A stretch of DNA of 64,000 bases from an uncultured Eubacterium sp. (GCA_949959185.1 CATLIX010000002.1:1-64000), one strand, 5' to 3'. Shown: positions 25,394 through 34,470, counted from the first letter of the stretch. Translations and numbers: made by a program. Notes: generated by a model not told the origin, from the letters alone.

Positions 25394-25618
25394 ATGATAA
25401 ATATTGAAACAGAGTATCTGAAAGAAAAAGTGGAACACAGGCTCAGGGAAGAAAACAGCCACCGGAACAGACGGGAAGACCTGTATGAACTGGATCAGCA
25501 GATTACGGGACTGTACAGTACTTTTGAGCTTATCAGCAGCGCACAGGAGAAAGAACTGCGCCGTCCGGTCAGAGAAGCCATGGCTCAGCTTGGCAACTGT
25601 ATGACCATTAAATCGTAA
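25394..25618 (+). CDS. Small charged helical protein of unknown function
   Basis: The 74-residue product (starts MINIETEYLKEK) follows AGGAGGAG. It is rich in Glu, Arg and Leu, consistent with a helical hairpin. An upstream ATG at 25322 in the same frame lacks a comparable site. A strong bidirectional terminator follows. No family is recognised. Confidence 0.65.
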   Translation: MINIETEYLKEKVEHRLREENSHRNRREDLYELDQQITGLYSTFELISSAQEKELRRPVREAMAQLGNCMTIKS

Positions 25619-25647
25619 AAAAGAATGCGCACAGCGCATTCTTTTTT
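25617..25647. terminator. Bidirectional terminator
   Basis: AAAAAAGAATGCGC pairs with GCGCATTCTTTTTT and serves the two convergent small genes. Confidence 0.9.
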
Positions 25648-25656
25648 ACGGACATA

Positions 25657-25809
25657 TCAGCCTTCCCCTTCTCTGACGATTTCTTCCAGAACAAGAATCA
25701 GGTCCTGAAGGGTATTTAACTGAACGTTCCGCGCCAGAATGCAGTCCTGCAGTTCTGACGACAGTGTGTCAAACTGATCCCGTAAACCGGGAGCTACATA
25801 GGATGCCAT
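25657..25809 (-). CDS. Very small protein (50 residues) of unknown function
   Basis: On the minus strand ATG at 25809 follows CGAGGTGATTAT and opens 50 codons (MASYVAPGLRDQFDTLSS...), ending at TGA 25657-25659. The product is amphipathic with a helical, leucine-rich C-terminus (LQDLILVLEEIV). The ribosome site and length resemble the 55-residue gene at 27131-27298. The bidirectional terminator directly beyond the stop supports a real transcription unit. Confidence 0.65.
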   Translation of the reverse strand: MASYVAPGLRDQFDTLSSELQDCILARNVQLNTLQDLILVLEEIVREGEG

Positions 25810-25870
25810 ATAATCACCTCGGTATAGTATGGTGCAGAAACAGAAAATTTATTCTTTTTCCATTGGGTGA

Positions 25871-25899
25871 TTGTGCCTGAAGGAAGAAAGTATTATAAT
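25871..25899 (+). promoter_or_regulatory. Predicted promoter of the NYN-LOTUS gene
   Basis: TTGTGC and a perfect TATAAT are separated by 17 bp. A hairpin (GGAAGC..GCTTCC, 25909-25935) follows directly, then the 287-bp miniature element that now separates promoter and gene. Confidence 0.55.
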
Positions 25900-25945
25900 G
25901 GAGCCTGAGGAAGCGCTGATTAAATCAGTGCTTCCATGAAATGAC

Positions 25946-26232
25946 ACAGGTAATTGCGAAACTCAATAATTGTACCAATTTCATGTGCAATTTAAAAAAT
26001 TCGAATGTAAATATTTTCTCATACAAAAGGTGAGAAATGCATTTCAGCACCATGGAAGCGAGACTTAAAAGAGAATGGAAGCCTTTGCTGACATGCTCTT
26101 TCGTAGTCAAAGGCTCGCTGGAATGTTCGGTGCGTCCGGCATTTCGGCCTTTTTGTATGATGAAAATATTTCATAGAAAGTGTAGGAATTGTACATGAAA
26201 TTTTGATAATTTAATAGTTTCGCAATTGCCTG
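25946..26232. mobile_element. Family-i miniature inverted-repeat element, copy 1 (287 bp)
   Basis: The ends are CAGGTAATTGCGAAACT and AGTTTCGCAATTGCCTG (one mismatch in 17). The flanks carry a perfect 11-bp direct repeat, CATGAAATGAC, at 25935-25945 and 26233-26243. The interior matches copy 2 (56556-56843) at high identity, including GGAAGCGAGACTTAAAAGAG. There is no transposase frame; the 61-codon minus-strand frame shared with copy 2 is probably not a gene. It sits in the 5' leader of the NYN gene. Confidence 0.92.
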
Positions 26233-26263
26233 CATGAAATGACAGCGCAAAAGGAGAGGTAAG

Positions 26264-27073
26264 ATGGATGATGAAAAGAAGTACGCTTTATTAATTGACG
26301 CGGACAATGTATCTTCCAGGTATATTGAAATTGTCACAAAAGAAGCCCAGACGCTGGGAAATGTCACAATACGAAGGATATACGGTGACTGGACTTCCAG
26401 TTCCAAAAATTCCTGGAAGGATTCCCTGCTGGAAAATTCCCTGTCACCCATTCAGCAGTATAATTATACGGTAGGGAAAAATTCCTCTGACTCAGCCATG
26501 ATTATTGACGCCATGGATATTCTGTATACCAGTCCGGTAGACGGTTTTATTCTGGTATCTTCCGACAGCGATTTTACCAGGCTGGCCATGCGGCTGCGGG
26601 AATCGGGAAAGCGCGTGGTTGGTATGGGAGAAAGCAAGACGCCCACTCCTTTTGTCCGGGCCTGCGAACAGTTTAAAACACTGGATGTTTTGTATAAAAA
26701 TAATAATCCGCAGCCCAAAAACACCAGCCCTGAGCCAAAAGCGGCTCCTCCGGAGCGAGGGAGAAGACAGAATGGGAAAAATGCGGAGCCGGAGAAACCG
26801 CCGGTGAAAGACGCGGAGCCTATTACCAATCTGAAATCCATCAAGGCAATGGTAATTTCTCTTCTGGATGAGAATTCAGACGAGGACGGATGGATGTATC
26901 TGTCAGAACTTGGAAATATGATTCAGAAAATGTATTCAGATTTTGACTGCCGGAATTACGGATATCATAAATTTGGAAAGCTCATTGAATCTTTTCCGGA
27001 GCTTCAGACCAGGAAAGATGATTCCAGCAATGGGATTACGAAAATTGTGCTGGTGAAGAAAAGAGAAGATTAG
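26264..27073 (+). CDS. NYN-domain ribonuclease-like protein with OST-HTH/LOTUS domain
   Basis: The 269-residue protein begins with an NYN (PIN-like) domain: ALLIDADNVS, acidic residues in SSDSAMIIDAMDILY, and LVSSDSDFTRLAMRLRESG. A proline/charged linker (about residues 145-185) leads to an OST-HTH/LOTUS domain (about 190-265; YLSELGNMIQKMYSDFD, YGYHKFGKLIES). By family it should cleave or bind RNA. AGGAGAGG precedes the ATG. A family-i element separates it from its predicted promoter, so expression may be altered. Confidence 0.88.
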   Translation: MDDEKKYALLIDADNVSSRYIEIVTKEAQTLGNVTIRRIYGDWTSSSKNSWKDSLLENSLSPIQQYNYTVGKNSSDSAMIIDAMDILYTSPVDGFILVSSDSDFTRLAMRLRESGKRVVGMGESKTPTPFVRACEQFKTLDVLYKNNNPQPKNTSPEPKAAPPERGRRQNGKNAEPEKPPVKDAEPITNLKSIKAMVISLLDENSDEDGWMYLSELGNMIQKMYSDFDCRNYGYHKFGKLIESFPELQTRKDDSSNGITKIVLVKKRED

Positions 27074-27130
27074 CCGGTCTTCCCGGCAGCAGGCCCGGCC
27101 TGTCCTTTGCCCGGCCGGGCCCTGGGATTA

Positions 27131-27298
27131 TTATGAATTTTCTGTACGTTGCTTGCGGACCAGACGCCAGATGGTGTCGTGCATCCAGCCCACTGTGTCG
27201 TTTAGTTTTTTATTTTCTTCCAGTAAAAGCCGGTTTTCCGTTTGTAATTTTTCTAACAGTTCCATATTATCGCTTTTGAGAATATTGCTAACTGCCAT
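27131..27298 (-). CDS. Very small coiled-coil-like protein (55 residues)
   Basis: On the minus strand the ATG at 27298 follows GAGGTGATTAC and opens 55 codons ending TAA at 27131. The product (MAVSNILKSDNMELL...) is a continuous heptad-like helix to about residue 35, followed by a Trp/Arg-rich tail. Function unknown. Length, strand and ribosome-site sequence resemble the 50-residue gene at 25657. A CAGGCCCGGCC/GGCCGGGCCCTG inverted repeat lies at 27091-27124, between it and the NYN gene. Confidence 0.65.
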   Translation of the reverse strand: MAVSNILKSDNMELLEKLQTENRLLLEENKKLNDTVGWMHDTIWRLVRKQRTENS

Positions 27299-27520
27299 GT
27301 AATCACCTCATTTTTATTATACCAGAACAGCCGCCGGTTGGGTGTTAAAATTGTGGAAAGAAATGGGAAATTTCCGACATTTTTCCCGCAAAAAACAGAG
27401 ATTTCTACAGAAAATGTGACGATAAGAGACGAAGAAGCTCAAAAAGAAAAAATTCTTGTATAAATGGCCGGTGTATACTATACTGAATAAGGATACGGAG
27501 ATTTGTAATAAGGAGAGAAA

Positions 27521-28627
27521 ATGAAAACGTATGATTATTTAATTGCGGGTGCGGGACTGTTCGGTGCGGTTTTTGCACAGGAAGCAAAAAAGGCAGGGAA
27601 AAAATGTCTTGTGATTGACAAAAGGGAACATATTGCCGGAAATATTTATACCAGAGAGGTGGAAGGCATTCAGGTGCATGAATACGGCGCTCATATTTTC
27701 CACACTTCCAGCAGAGAAGTCTGGGAATATGTGAACAAATTTGCAGAATTTAACCGCTATACCAATGCGCCGGTGGCAAATTATAAAGGCGAAATATACA
27801 ATATGCCGTTTAATATGAACACATTCCATAAGCTGTGGGGTGTGGTGACGCCCCAGGAAGCGAAGGCAAAAATCGAAGAGCAGAAGCGGGCCCATGCAGT
27901 GGAACATCCGAAGAATCTGGAAGAACAGGCCATTAATCTGGTGGGGACAGACGTATATACCAGGCTGGTGAAAGGTTATACGGAAAAACAGTGGGGCAGG
28001 CGGGCAGCAGAACTTCCGGCTTTTATTATCAAACGTCTTCCGGTGCGGTTTACCTATGATAATAATTATTTTAACGATAATTATCAGGGCATTCCCATTG
28101 GAGGTTATACGGGGATGATTGAGCGGATGCTGGAAGGAACGGAAGTGCGCCTTCAGGAAAATTTTCTGGAAAAGCGGGAATATTATCAGGATATGGCGGA
28201 AACCATCATCTATACGGGTATGATAGATGAATATTTTGATTACTGTTTCGGAGAACTGGAATACCGCTCTCTCCGATTTGAGACAGAAGTTCTGGAAGAA
28301 GAAAATTATCAGGGCAATGCGGTGGTTAATTATACGGAATATGAGATTCCTTACACCAGAATTATTGAGCATAAGCATTTTGAATACGGGACGCAGCCTA
28401 AAACTGTGATTACGAGAGAATATCCTCAGAGCTGGCACAAAGGGGACGAGCCATATTACCCCATGAATGATGAAAAAAATATCAGACTTTATGAAAAGTA
28501 CAGAGAGCTTGCCTGCCGGGAAGGAAACGTAATATTCGGCGGAAGGCTGGGACAGTATAAATATTACGATATGGATGATACTGTGGAGGCTGCATTGCAG
28601 TGTGCACGGGAACTCATAAAAGTCTGA
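27521..28627 (+). CDS. glf: UDP-galactopyranose mutase
   Basis: Glf is a flavoenzyme converting UDP-galactopyranose to UDP-galactofuranose for cell-surface glycans. The 368-residue protein starts with the FAD-binding GAGLFGAVFA motif and has RREHIAGN-type (KREHIAGNIY), HEYGAHIFHT, GYTEKQWGR and the C-terminal FGGRLGQYKYYDMD signature. AAGGAGAG precedes the ATG. No other glycan genes are adjacent. Confidence 0.96.
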   Translation: MKTYDYLIAGAGLFGAVFAQEAKKAGKKCLVIDKREHIAGNIYTREVEGIQVHEYGAHIFHTSSREVWEYVNKFAEFNRYTNAPVANYKGEIYNMPFNMNTFHKLWGVVTPQEAKAKIEEQKRAHAVEHPKNLEEQAINLVGTDVYTRLVKGYTEKQWGRRAAELPAFIIKRLPVRFTYDNNYFNDNYQGIPIGGYTGMIERMLEGTEVRLQENFLEKREYYQDMAETIIYTGMIDEYFDYCFGELEYRSLRFETEVLEEENYQGNAVVNYTEYEIPYTRIIEHKHFEYGTQPKTVITREYPQSWHKGDEPYYPMNDEKNIRLYEKYRELACREGNVIFGGRLGQYKYYDMDDTVEAALQCARELIKV

Positions 28628-28660
28628 AAACCATAAGAGGAAGGATTGGAGGAACCCAAA

Positions 28661-29185
28661 ATGAAAAAATTAGAAGACTATGTGAGAAGTATACCTGATT
28701 TTCCGAAACCGGGGATTATTTTCCGGGATGTGACCAGTATCCTGCAGGATGCGGACGGGCTTCATCTTGCCATCGACGGTCTGACAGAAAGCCTGAAAGA
28801 CGTGGAATACGACGTGGTGGTGGGGCCGGAATCCAGAGGATTTATTTTCGGCGTGCCGGTGGCCTATGAAGCCCATAAAAGTTTTGTGCCGGTGCGCAAA
28901 CAGGGCAAGCTCCCCTGCGAGACCATTTCAGCAAAATATTTTCTGGAATACGGAAGTGCGGTCATTGAAATGCACAAAGACGCCATAAAGCCCGGTCAGA
29001 AAGTGGTGATTATCGACGATCTGATTGCAACGGGAGGAACCATTGAAGCTATTATCGGCCTGATTGAGCAGTTAGGCGGAGAAGTAGTGAAAATCTGCTT
29101 TGTGATGGAACTGGCCGGATTAAAAGGAAAAGAAAAATTATCCGGTTACGATGTGGAAAGTCTTATTACATACGAAGGAAATTAG
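28661..29185 (+). CDS. apt: Adenine phosphoribosyltransferase
   Basis: Apt salvages adenine with PRPP to AMP. The 174-residue protein shows [14 protein letters not shown], the hood [10 protein letters not shown] and the PRPP-binding [13 protein letters not shown]. The ATG at 28661 follows TTGGAGGA; five more codons upstream are open. It lies 33 bp after glf and is followed by ispF 22 bp later, so they may be cotranscribed. Confidence 0.96.
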   Translation: MKKLEDYVRSIPDFPKPGIIFRDVTSILQDADGLHLAIDGLTESLKDVEYDVVVGPESRGFIFGVPVAYEAHKSFVPVRKQGKLPCETISAKYFLEYGSAVIEMHKDAIKPGQKVVIIDDLIATGGTIEAIIGLIEQLGGEVVKICFVMELAGLKGKEKLSGYDVESLITYEGN

Positions 29186-29207
29186 TAAAGGAGAATCGGA
29201 AACATAT

Positions 29208-29774
29208 ATGAGAGTCGGGACAGGGTATGATGTGCACAGATTGAAAGAAGGCAGAAAACTGATACTGGGCGGCGTGGAAATCCCTCATTCCATGGGGCTG
29301 GACGGCCATTCCGATGCAGATGTGACGGTACATGCCGTAATGGATGCATTGCTGGGAGCGGCGGCCCTTGGAGATATCGGAAAGCATTTTCCGGATACGG
29401 ATGATACTTATAAGGGGATTTCCAGTCTGAAACTGCTGGCCCGTGTAGGCGAACTGCTGCAGCAGGAAGGATATGTGGTGGAGAATATTGACGTTACCAT
29501 CATTGCCCAGAAGCCAAAGCTGCGCCCCTATATAGAGCAGATGGAGCAAAACGTTGCCCATACCCTGCAGATTGCCGGAAATCAGATTAATATAAAAGCA
29601 ACCACCGAAGAAAGACTTGGATTTACCGGCAGAGAGGAAGGGATTTCCGCCCAGGCTGTCTGTATGCTGGCAGGTTTGTATGAGAGCAGCGCGGCTGTAT
29701 ATGACAGCGGCAGAACCTGCGGGGACTGCGGCGGGTGCGGCAGGCAGGCGGAACTTTCGGAGGGCAGCAGATAA
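29208..29774 (+). CDS. ispF: 2-C-methyl-D-erythritol 2,4-cyclodiphosphate synthase
   Basis: IspF forms the cyclic diphosphate intermediate of the MEP isoprenoid pathway. The protein begins [12 protein letters not shown] (zinc ligands Asp and His) and has GHSDADV, HFPDTD and [20 protein letters not shown]. At 188 residues it is about 30 longer than usual. The extra C-terminus includes a glycine/cysteine cluster, CGDCGGCG. The start at 29208 follows TAAAGGAG. The stop codon overlaps the next ATG by one base. Confidence 0.93.
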   Translation: MRVGTGYDVHRLKEGRKLILGGVEIPHSMGLDGHSDADVTVHAVMDALLGAAALGDIGKHFPDTDDTYKGISSLKLLARVGELLQQEGYVVENIDVTIIAQKPKLRPYIEQMEQNVAHTLQIAGNQINIKATTEERLGFTGREEGISAQAVCMLAGLYESSAAVYDSGRTCGDCGGCGRQAELSEGSR

Positions 29775-30907
29775 TGGAGACCATACGTTATCTGGCACAG
29801 ACGGAAAAACAGCAGACCAGAACATTATATGAAAGGGCTTTTCCGGAAGATTCCGGTGCTTTTGTGGACTATTATTATCAGTGGAAGACAGCAGACAACC
29901 GTATTCTGGTAATGGAAGAAGAGGGCAGGATTCAGGTGATGATTCATCTGAATCCCTATACCTTCCAAATCTGCGGAGTCAGGCAGCAGATACCCTATAT
30001 CGTAGCAGTGGCAACCTGGCCGGACTGCCGCAGGCAGGGAAAGATGAGGCGGCTGATGAACCGCCTGCTGCAGGATCTGGAACAGCAGAAATGTCCCTTT
30101 GCCATACTTCTGCCTGCAGACCCGGCTTATTATGAAAGCCAGGGATTTGTATTTGTGCCGAAACAGAACGAATGGGAAATGTTCCGGGCGGAACCCCATC
30201 TGAAAGCTGCGGAAGCGGAAGTCCGGAAGTCCGCGGAAACGGTACGGAAACCGGAAGTCCGGAGGTCCGCAGAAACGGTACGGAAGCCGGAAGTCCGGAG
30301 GTCCGCAGAAACAATACGGGGACTGGAAGTCCGGAAAGCCGGGGAAGCAGATATTCCGAAACTGGTAAAGCTGTCCAACGGTATTCTGCAGAGAAACAGC
30401 CAGATATTTGCAGTCCGGGACAGGGCATATTATCAGCGTCTGCTGGCGGAAACCCAGGCTGAACAGGGCGGAGTTCTTTTCCTGACTTCGCCGGGGAACA
30501 TCCGGGGAATCCTTGTGTATGGAATGGAAGGGGCAGAAAGGCCTGCTGCAGAGATAAAAGAACTGTTGCAGGCCTTTCCGGCAGAACCGGAGGAACTCAG
30601 AACCCTCTGTGAAAAAGCGTTGCCAGGCTGTGAAATTTCGTTCAGCAGACCACGGATGATGGTGCGTATCGCCAGTCTGGAAACCCTGGTCTCCATGTTG
30701 AAAAGCGAACGCGCCTGGTCTTTTGCGGTGAAGGTCAGGGATTCTGCGGTGAAAGCCAACTGCGGATGTTTCCGGATTACGCTGAACGCAGACGGAGGAA
30801 AGCTGGAAAGAATCCCGGACAGGGGAGAACTGCCGGAACTGGATATTTCTGAGCTGGCATTGGAACTGTTGCAGGATATTTATCTGGATTTTTGGGAATG
30901 GGTATGA
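29774..30907 (+). CDS. Eis-type GNAT acetyltransferase with internal 12-residue repeats
   Basis: The 377-residue protein has a GNAT domain at the N-terminus (VATWPDCRRQGKMRRLMNRLL acetyl-CoA region, cut by class) and PADPAYYESQGFV. A second region from about residue 190 (VRKAGEADIPKLVKLSN) and an SCP2-like C-terminus give the Eis arrangement. A repeat unit EVRRSAETVRKP occurs about three times between them (30218-30325). The substrate is unknown. The ATG overlaps the ispF stop and GGAGGG lies 10 nt upstream. Confidence 0.8.
   Translation: METIRYLAQTEKQQTRTLYERAFPEDSGAFVDYYYQWKTADNRILVMEEEGRIQVMIHLNPYTFQICGVRQQIPYIVAVATWPDCRRQGKMRRLMNRLLQDLEQQKCPFAILLPADPAYYESQGFVFVPKQNEWEMFRAEPHLKAAEAEVRKSAETVRKPEVRRSAETVRKPEVRRSAETIRGLEVRKAGEADIPKLVKLSNGILQRNSQIFAVRDRAYYQRLLAETQAEQGGVLFLTSPGNIRGILVYGMEGAERPAAEIKELLQAFPAEPEELRTLCEKALPGCEISFSRPRMMVRIASLETLVSMLKSERAWSFAVKVRDSAVKANCGCFRITLNADGGKLERIPDRGELPELDISELALELLQDIYLDFWEWV
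30218..30337 (+). repeat. 36-bp in-frame tandem repeat in the GNAT gene
   Basis: Three 36-bp units begin at 30218, 30254 and 30290 with GAAGTCCGGA, and a partial fourth follows at 30326. Each encodes 12 residues with alternating charge, forming the linker between the two halves of the protein. Confidence 0.88.
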
Positions 30908-30915
30908 CTTTTCTA

Positions 30916-30944
30916 TTGACAAACAGGAGGTTTCTGCATAAACT
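30916..30944 (+). promoter_or_regulatory. Predicted promoter upstream of cysE
   Basis: TTGACA and TAAACT are separated by 17 bp just after the GNAT stop codon. Confidence 0.5.
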
Positions 30945-30983
30945 AACAGGAAGAGAACAGAAATCTGTGAACCGGCTGAAACC

Positions 30984-31026
30984 GCGGATAATTTCGTCTC
31001 TTAGTGAGATGGATTATCCGCTTTTT
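30984..31026 (+). terminator. Terminator-like hairpin in the cysE leader
   Basis: GCGGATAAT pairs with ATTATCCGC and is followed by TTTTTATG. It lies between the predicted promoter and cysE, so it may end GNAT read-through or act as an attenuator. ACCGCGG just before it recalls a T-box core, but there is no room for a T-box stem I. Confidence 0.7.
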
Positions 31027-31130
31027 ATGCACACGGGCGTCCGGAGGAAATATGTCAGCTAAAGCTGACGGACGCCCGGCGCAGCGAGCAGCGGAGAAGT
31101 GCATACCCCTGCTCGATTGTATACGGGCAC
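31027..31130. repeat. Palindromic mosaic modules (family iii) before cysE
   Basis: GGGCGTCCG pairs with CGGACGCCC around GTCAGCTAAAGCTGAC. A GCGCAGCGAGCAGCGGAG module and CCCCTGCTCGAT, as seen at 24447-24476, complete it. The block lies in the leader 40 bp before the cysE ATG. Confidence 0.65.
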
Positions 31131-31171
31131 CCAGATGGAGTTATCCTGACAGAAAGGAAAACAGACAGAAA

Positions 31172-31846
31172 ATGGGATTCTGGAAGCATGTGAAAGAAGA
31201 ATTTGAAGTTATCCGGGAGCGGGATCCTGCCATAAAGTCTCCCTGGGAGGTGCTGCTTTATCCCAGCTTTCGAGTGATGATAAGCTACCGAAAGGCTCAC
31301 AGACAGTATCTGCGGGGCCATTATTTCCGGGCCAGAAGAATTTCCCAGAAAGCAGCCAGGAAGACCGGAATCGAGATTCATCCGGGGGCAGTCATAGGAA
31401 AAGGATTTTTTATTGACCACGGAAGCGGTGTGATTATCGGTGAGACAGCCATTATCGGAGACAATGTAACCCTTTACCAGGGAGTGACTCTGGGCGGTAC
31501 GGGAAAGGAGACGGGCAAGCGTCATCCTACCCTGTGCGATAATGTGATGGTCAGTGCCGGAGCCAAGATTATCGGCTCCTTTACCATAGGAGAAAACAGC
31601 AAAATCGGTGCGGGAAGCGTGGTGCTGGAGGAGGTTCCTCCCAACTGTACGGTGGTAGGCGTGCCGGGGAGAATTGTAAAGCGGGATAACATCAAGGTTC
31701 CAAGGAGCGATATGGACCAGATTCATCTGCCGGATCCGGTGATGGAAGACATTACCATTCTGCAGCATGAAAATTCCGCCCTCTGCAACCGAATCATAGA
31801 TTTGGAAAAGGAACTGCGGGAACTGAAAAATAAGAACGGAAAATAA
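31172..31846 (+). CDS. cysE: Serine O-acetyltransferase
   Basis: CysE acetylates serine as the first step of cysteine synthesis. The 224-residue protein has an N-terminal helical part and a left-handed beta-helix of hexapeptide repeats ([20 protein letters not shown]-type with catalytic His, [16 protein letters not shown]). The C-terminal tail is a charged helix. I start at 31172 (MGFWKHV). AGAAAGG lies rather far upstream, so the start is likely but not certain. cysS follows after 16 bp. Confidence 0.93.
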   Translation: MGFWKHVKEEFEVIRERDPAIKSPWEVLLYPSFRVMISYRKAHRQYLRGHYFRARRISQKAARKTGIEIHPGAVIGKGFFIDHGSGVIIGETAIIGDNVTLYQGVTLGGTGKETGKRHPTLCDNVMVSAGAKIIGSFTIGENSKIGAGSVVLEEVPPNCTVVGVPGRIVKRDNIKVPRSDMDQIHLPDPVMEDITILQHENSALCNRIIDLEKELRELKNKNGK

Positions 31847-31862
31847 CCAGGAGGAAGAACTT

Positions 31863-33269
31863 ATGAGAGTATACAACACCCTGAGCAGACAGAAGGAAGA
31901 ATTTATTCCTCTGGAAGAAGGAAAGGTAAAAATGTACGTGTGCGGCCCAACCGTGTATAACCTGATACACATTGGAAATGCAAGGCCCATGATTGTGTTT
32001 GACACGGTGCGGCGCTATATGGAATACAAGGGCTATGAAGTGAACTTTGTGTCCAATTTTACGGACGTGGACGATAAGATTATCAAAAAAGCGCTGGAGG
32101 AAGGAGTTACCGCCCAGGAAATTTCTCAGCGTTATATTGCTGAGTGCAAAAAAGACATGGAGGCCATGAACGTAAAACCGGCAACCACACACCCTCTTGC
32201 AACGGAGGAGATAGATGGTATGCTGGAAATGATTTCCAACCTGATTGAAAAAGGATTTGCCTATCCGGCGGCAGACGGGACCGTTTACTTCCGTACCCGC
32301 AAATTCGAAGAATATGGCAAGCTGTCCCATAAGAATCTGGATGACCTGCAGGCAGGCCACCGGGATATTAAAGTCACCGGAGAAGAAAAGGAAGATCCGC
32401 TGGATTTTGTGCTGTGGAAGCCCAAAAAAGAAGGAGAGCCTTACTGGGAGTCTCCCTGGTGCCAGGGAAGGCCGGGCTGGCATATTGAGTGTTCCGTTAT
32501 GTCCAGAAAATATCTGGGCGAGGAAATTGACATCCACGCAGGCGGCGAAGATTTGATTTTTCCTCATCATGAGAATGAGATTGCCCAGAGCGAGGCCTGC
32601 AACGGTAAAATATTTGCCAGATACTGGCTGCATAACGGATTTTTGAATATCGACAATAAAAAAATGTCAAAATCACTGGGCAATTTCTTTACGGTACGGG
32701 AAATCAGCGAGAAATATGATTTGCAGGTACTGCGGTTTTTCATGCTGAGCGCCCACTACAGAAGCCCTCTGAATTTCAGTGCGGATTTGATGGAAGCAGC
32801 CAAAAACAGCCTGGAAAGAATCCGCAACGGTGCCTCAAACCTGAAACATCTGTCCCAAAATGCCCGAACGGAGCAGATGACAGATTCGGAAAAAGCAATT
32901 CTGGAAGAAAGCGGCAGATTTGTGGAAAAATTTGAGAATGCCATGGATGACGATTTCAATACTGCGGACGGAATTTCTGCCGTCTTTGAGCTGGTAAAAT
33001 ATATCAATACGAAAGCAGATGAAACCTCCTCGCGGGAACTTCTGGAGCAGCTTTCTCAGAGAATGGAGCAGTTATGCGGTATTCTGGGCATTGTCCTGGA
33101 GGAGAAAGAAGAAATCCTGGATGAGGAAATTGAGCGGCTCATTGCAGAACGCCAGGCAGCCCGGAAGGAAAAGAATTTTGCCAGAGCAGACGAAATCCGC
33201 GGAATCCTGCTGGAGCAGGGGATTATTCTGGAAGATACCAGAGAAGGGGTAAAATGGAAAAGGGCATAA
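31863..33269 (+). CDS. cysS: Cysteinyl-tRNA synthetase
   Basis: CysS charges tRNA-Cys. The 468-residue class-I synthetase shows the zinc-binding VCGPTVYN, the HIGH-type [31 protein letters not shown] and KMSKS. CAGGAGGA precedes the ATG. It follows cysE and overlaps mini-RNase III by 16 bp, the common clostridial order cysE-cysS-mrnC-rlmB. Confidence 0.97.
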   Translation: MRVYNTLSRQKEEFIPLEEGKVKMYVCGPTVYNLIHIGNARPMIVFDTVRRYMEYKGYEVNFVSNFTDVDDKIIKKALEEGVTAQEISQRYIAECKKDMEAMNVKPATTHPLATEEIDGMLEMISNLIEKGFAYPAADGTVYFRTRKFEEYGKLSHKNLDDLQAGHRDIKVTGEEKEDPLDFVLWKPKKEGEPYWESPWCQGRPGWHIECSVMSRKYLGEEIDIHAGGEDLIFPHHENEIAQSEACNGKIFARYWLHNGFLNIDNKKMSKSLGNFFTVREISEKYDLQVLRFFMLSAHYRSPLNFSADLMEAAKNSLERIRNGASNLKHLSQNARTEQMTDSEKAILEESGRFVEKFENAMDDDFNTADGISAVFELVKYINTKADETSSRELLEQLSQRMEQLCGILGIVLEEKEEILDEEIERLIAERQAARKEKNFARADEIRGILLEQGIILEDTREGVKWKRA

Positions 33270-33736
33270 ATGAATATATTTTAGGAAAATTCGGTATGCA
33301 GCAGGCGGATATCCGCAGCTATTCGCCTCTGGTGCTGGCTTATATCGGGGATGCTATCTACGATCTGGTTATCCGCACCATAATGGTGGGCCGGGGAAAT
33401 ACCCATGTGAACATTCTGCATAAGAGAACATCCCAGCTTGTAAAGGCCCATGCCCAGTCAGAGATGGCGGAGGCCCTGCTGCCGGATTTGACAGAAGAAG
33501 AACTCTCCGTGTACAGGCGGGGAAGAAATGCCAAATCCTTTACTATGGCTAAAAATGCAACGGTGGCAGATTACCGCCGGGCTACGGGATTCGAAGCCCT
33601 GATGGGATATCTGTATCTGGAGAACAGGACAGAACGTATGATGGAACTGATTCTGCGGGGCCTGAAGAAAACAGGCGTCTGCAAAACCAGGCCGGAAACC
33701 AGGTGCCGGAACACAGGAAAGGAAAAACAGTCATGA
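33254..33736 (+). CDS. mrnC: Mini-ribonuclease III
   Basis: Mini-III processes 23S rRNA ends. The 160-residue protein has the catalytic [11 protein letters not shown] and a [34 protein letters not shown] segment (given here by landmark) typical of the family, and lacks a double-stranded RNA-binding domain. The start lies within the end of cysS; the stop overlaps rlmB as ATGA. Confidence 0.94.
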   Translation: MEKGINEYILGKFGMQQADIRSYSPLVLAYIGDAIYDLVIRTIMVGRGNTHVNILHKRTSQLVKAHAQSEMAEALLPDLTEEELSVYRRGRNAKSFTMAKNATVADYRRATGFEALMGYLYLENRTERMMELILRGLKKTGVCKTRPETRCRNTGKEKQS

Positions 33737-34470
33737 GATATGAGGAACTGACCATTGAGGGAAGAAATGCAGTGATGGAGGCATTTCGTTCCGGAAAAAC
33801 CATAGATAAGCTGTTTGTGCTGGAGGGCTGCCAGGACGGGCCTGTGCGCTCTATCACCAGAGAAGCCGGAAAACATGATACCATTGTGAATTTTGTCAGA
33901 AAAGAACGTCTGGACCAGCTTTCAGAAACGGGAAAACACCAGGGCGTCATTGCCTTTGCAGCGGCTTACGAATATGCCAAAGTGGAAGATATGCTCAAAC
34001 GGGCGGAGGAAAAGGGAGAACCGCCATTTCTGATTCTCCTTGATAATATCGAAGACCCCCACAACCTGGGGGCCATTATCCGTACCGCCAACCTGGCGGG
34101 AGCCCATGGCGTCGTTATTCCCAAACGCCGGGCCGTGGGCCTGACAGCTACCGTGGCCAAAACTTCAGCAGGAGCCATCAATTACACGCCGGTGGCAAAA
34201 GTCACCAACCTTTCCAGTACCATTAAGGAGCTGAAAGAGCGGGGACTCTGGTTTGTCTGCGCCGATATGGACGGAACTGCCATGTATGAGCTGGATTTGA
34301 AAGGGCCAATCGGGCTGGTAATTGGCAGTGAAGGCGACGGAGTCAGTAAACTGGTCAGGGAAAACTGCGACTTTACCGCGGCCATTCCCATGGCAGGGGA
34401 AATTGATTCACTGAATGCTTCCGTGGCCGCAGGCGTTCTGGCCTATGAAATTGTGCGGCAACGTTTGTAA
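33733..34470 (+). CDS. rlmB: 23S rRNA (guanosine-2'-O)-methyltransferase, SpoU/TrmH family
   Basis: The 245-residue protein has an N-terminal L30e-like substrate-binding domain and a C-terminal SPOUT knot. Motifs are NIEDPHNLGAIIRTA, GLVIGSEGDGVS and IPMAGEIDSLNASVAAGVLAYE. By family it methylates a guanosine in 23S rRNA. The ATG overlaps the mrnC stop codon, so translation is coupled. Confidence 0.92.
   Translation: MRYEELTIEGRNAVMEAFRSGKTIDKLFVLEGCQDGPVRSITREAGKHDTIVNFVRKERLDQLSETGKHQGVIAFAAAYEYAKVEDMLKRAEEKGEPPFLILLDNIEDPHNLGAIIRTANLAGAHGVVIPKRRAVGLTATVAKTSAGAINYTPVAKVTNLSSTIKELKERGLWFVCADMDGTAMYELDLKGPIGLVIGSEGDGVSKLVRENCDFTAAIPMAGEIDSLNASVAAGVLAYEIVRQRL

Noticed and set aside
25925-26110. 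A 61-residue protein on the minus strand shared with 56556-56843
   Set aside because: The shared frame is inside the miniature element, has no good ribosome site, and diverges outside the conserved core; it reflects repeat identity rather than a gene.
30960-31026. A T-box riboswitch before cysE (ACCGCGG followed by a terminator)
   Set aside because: The canonical T-box core is imperfect, and the promoter-to-core distance of about 50 nt leaves no room for stem I and a specifier loop.
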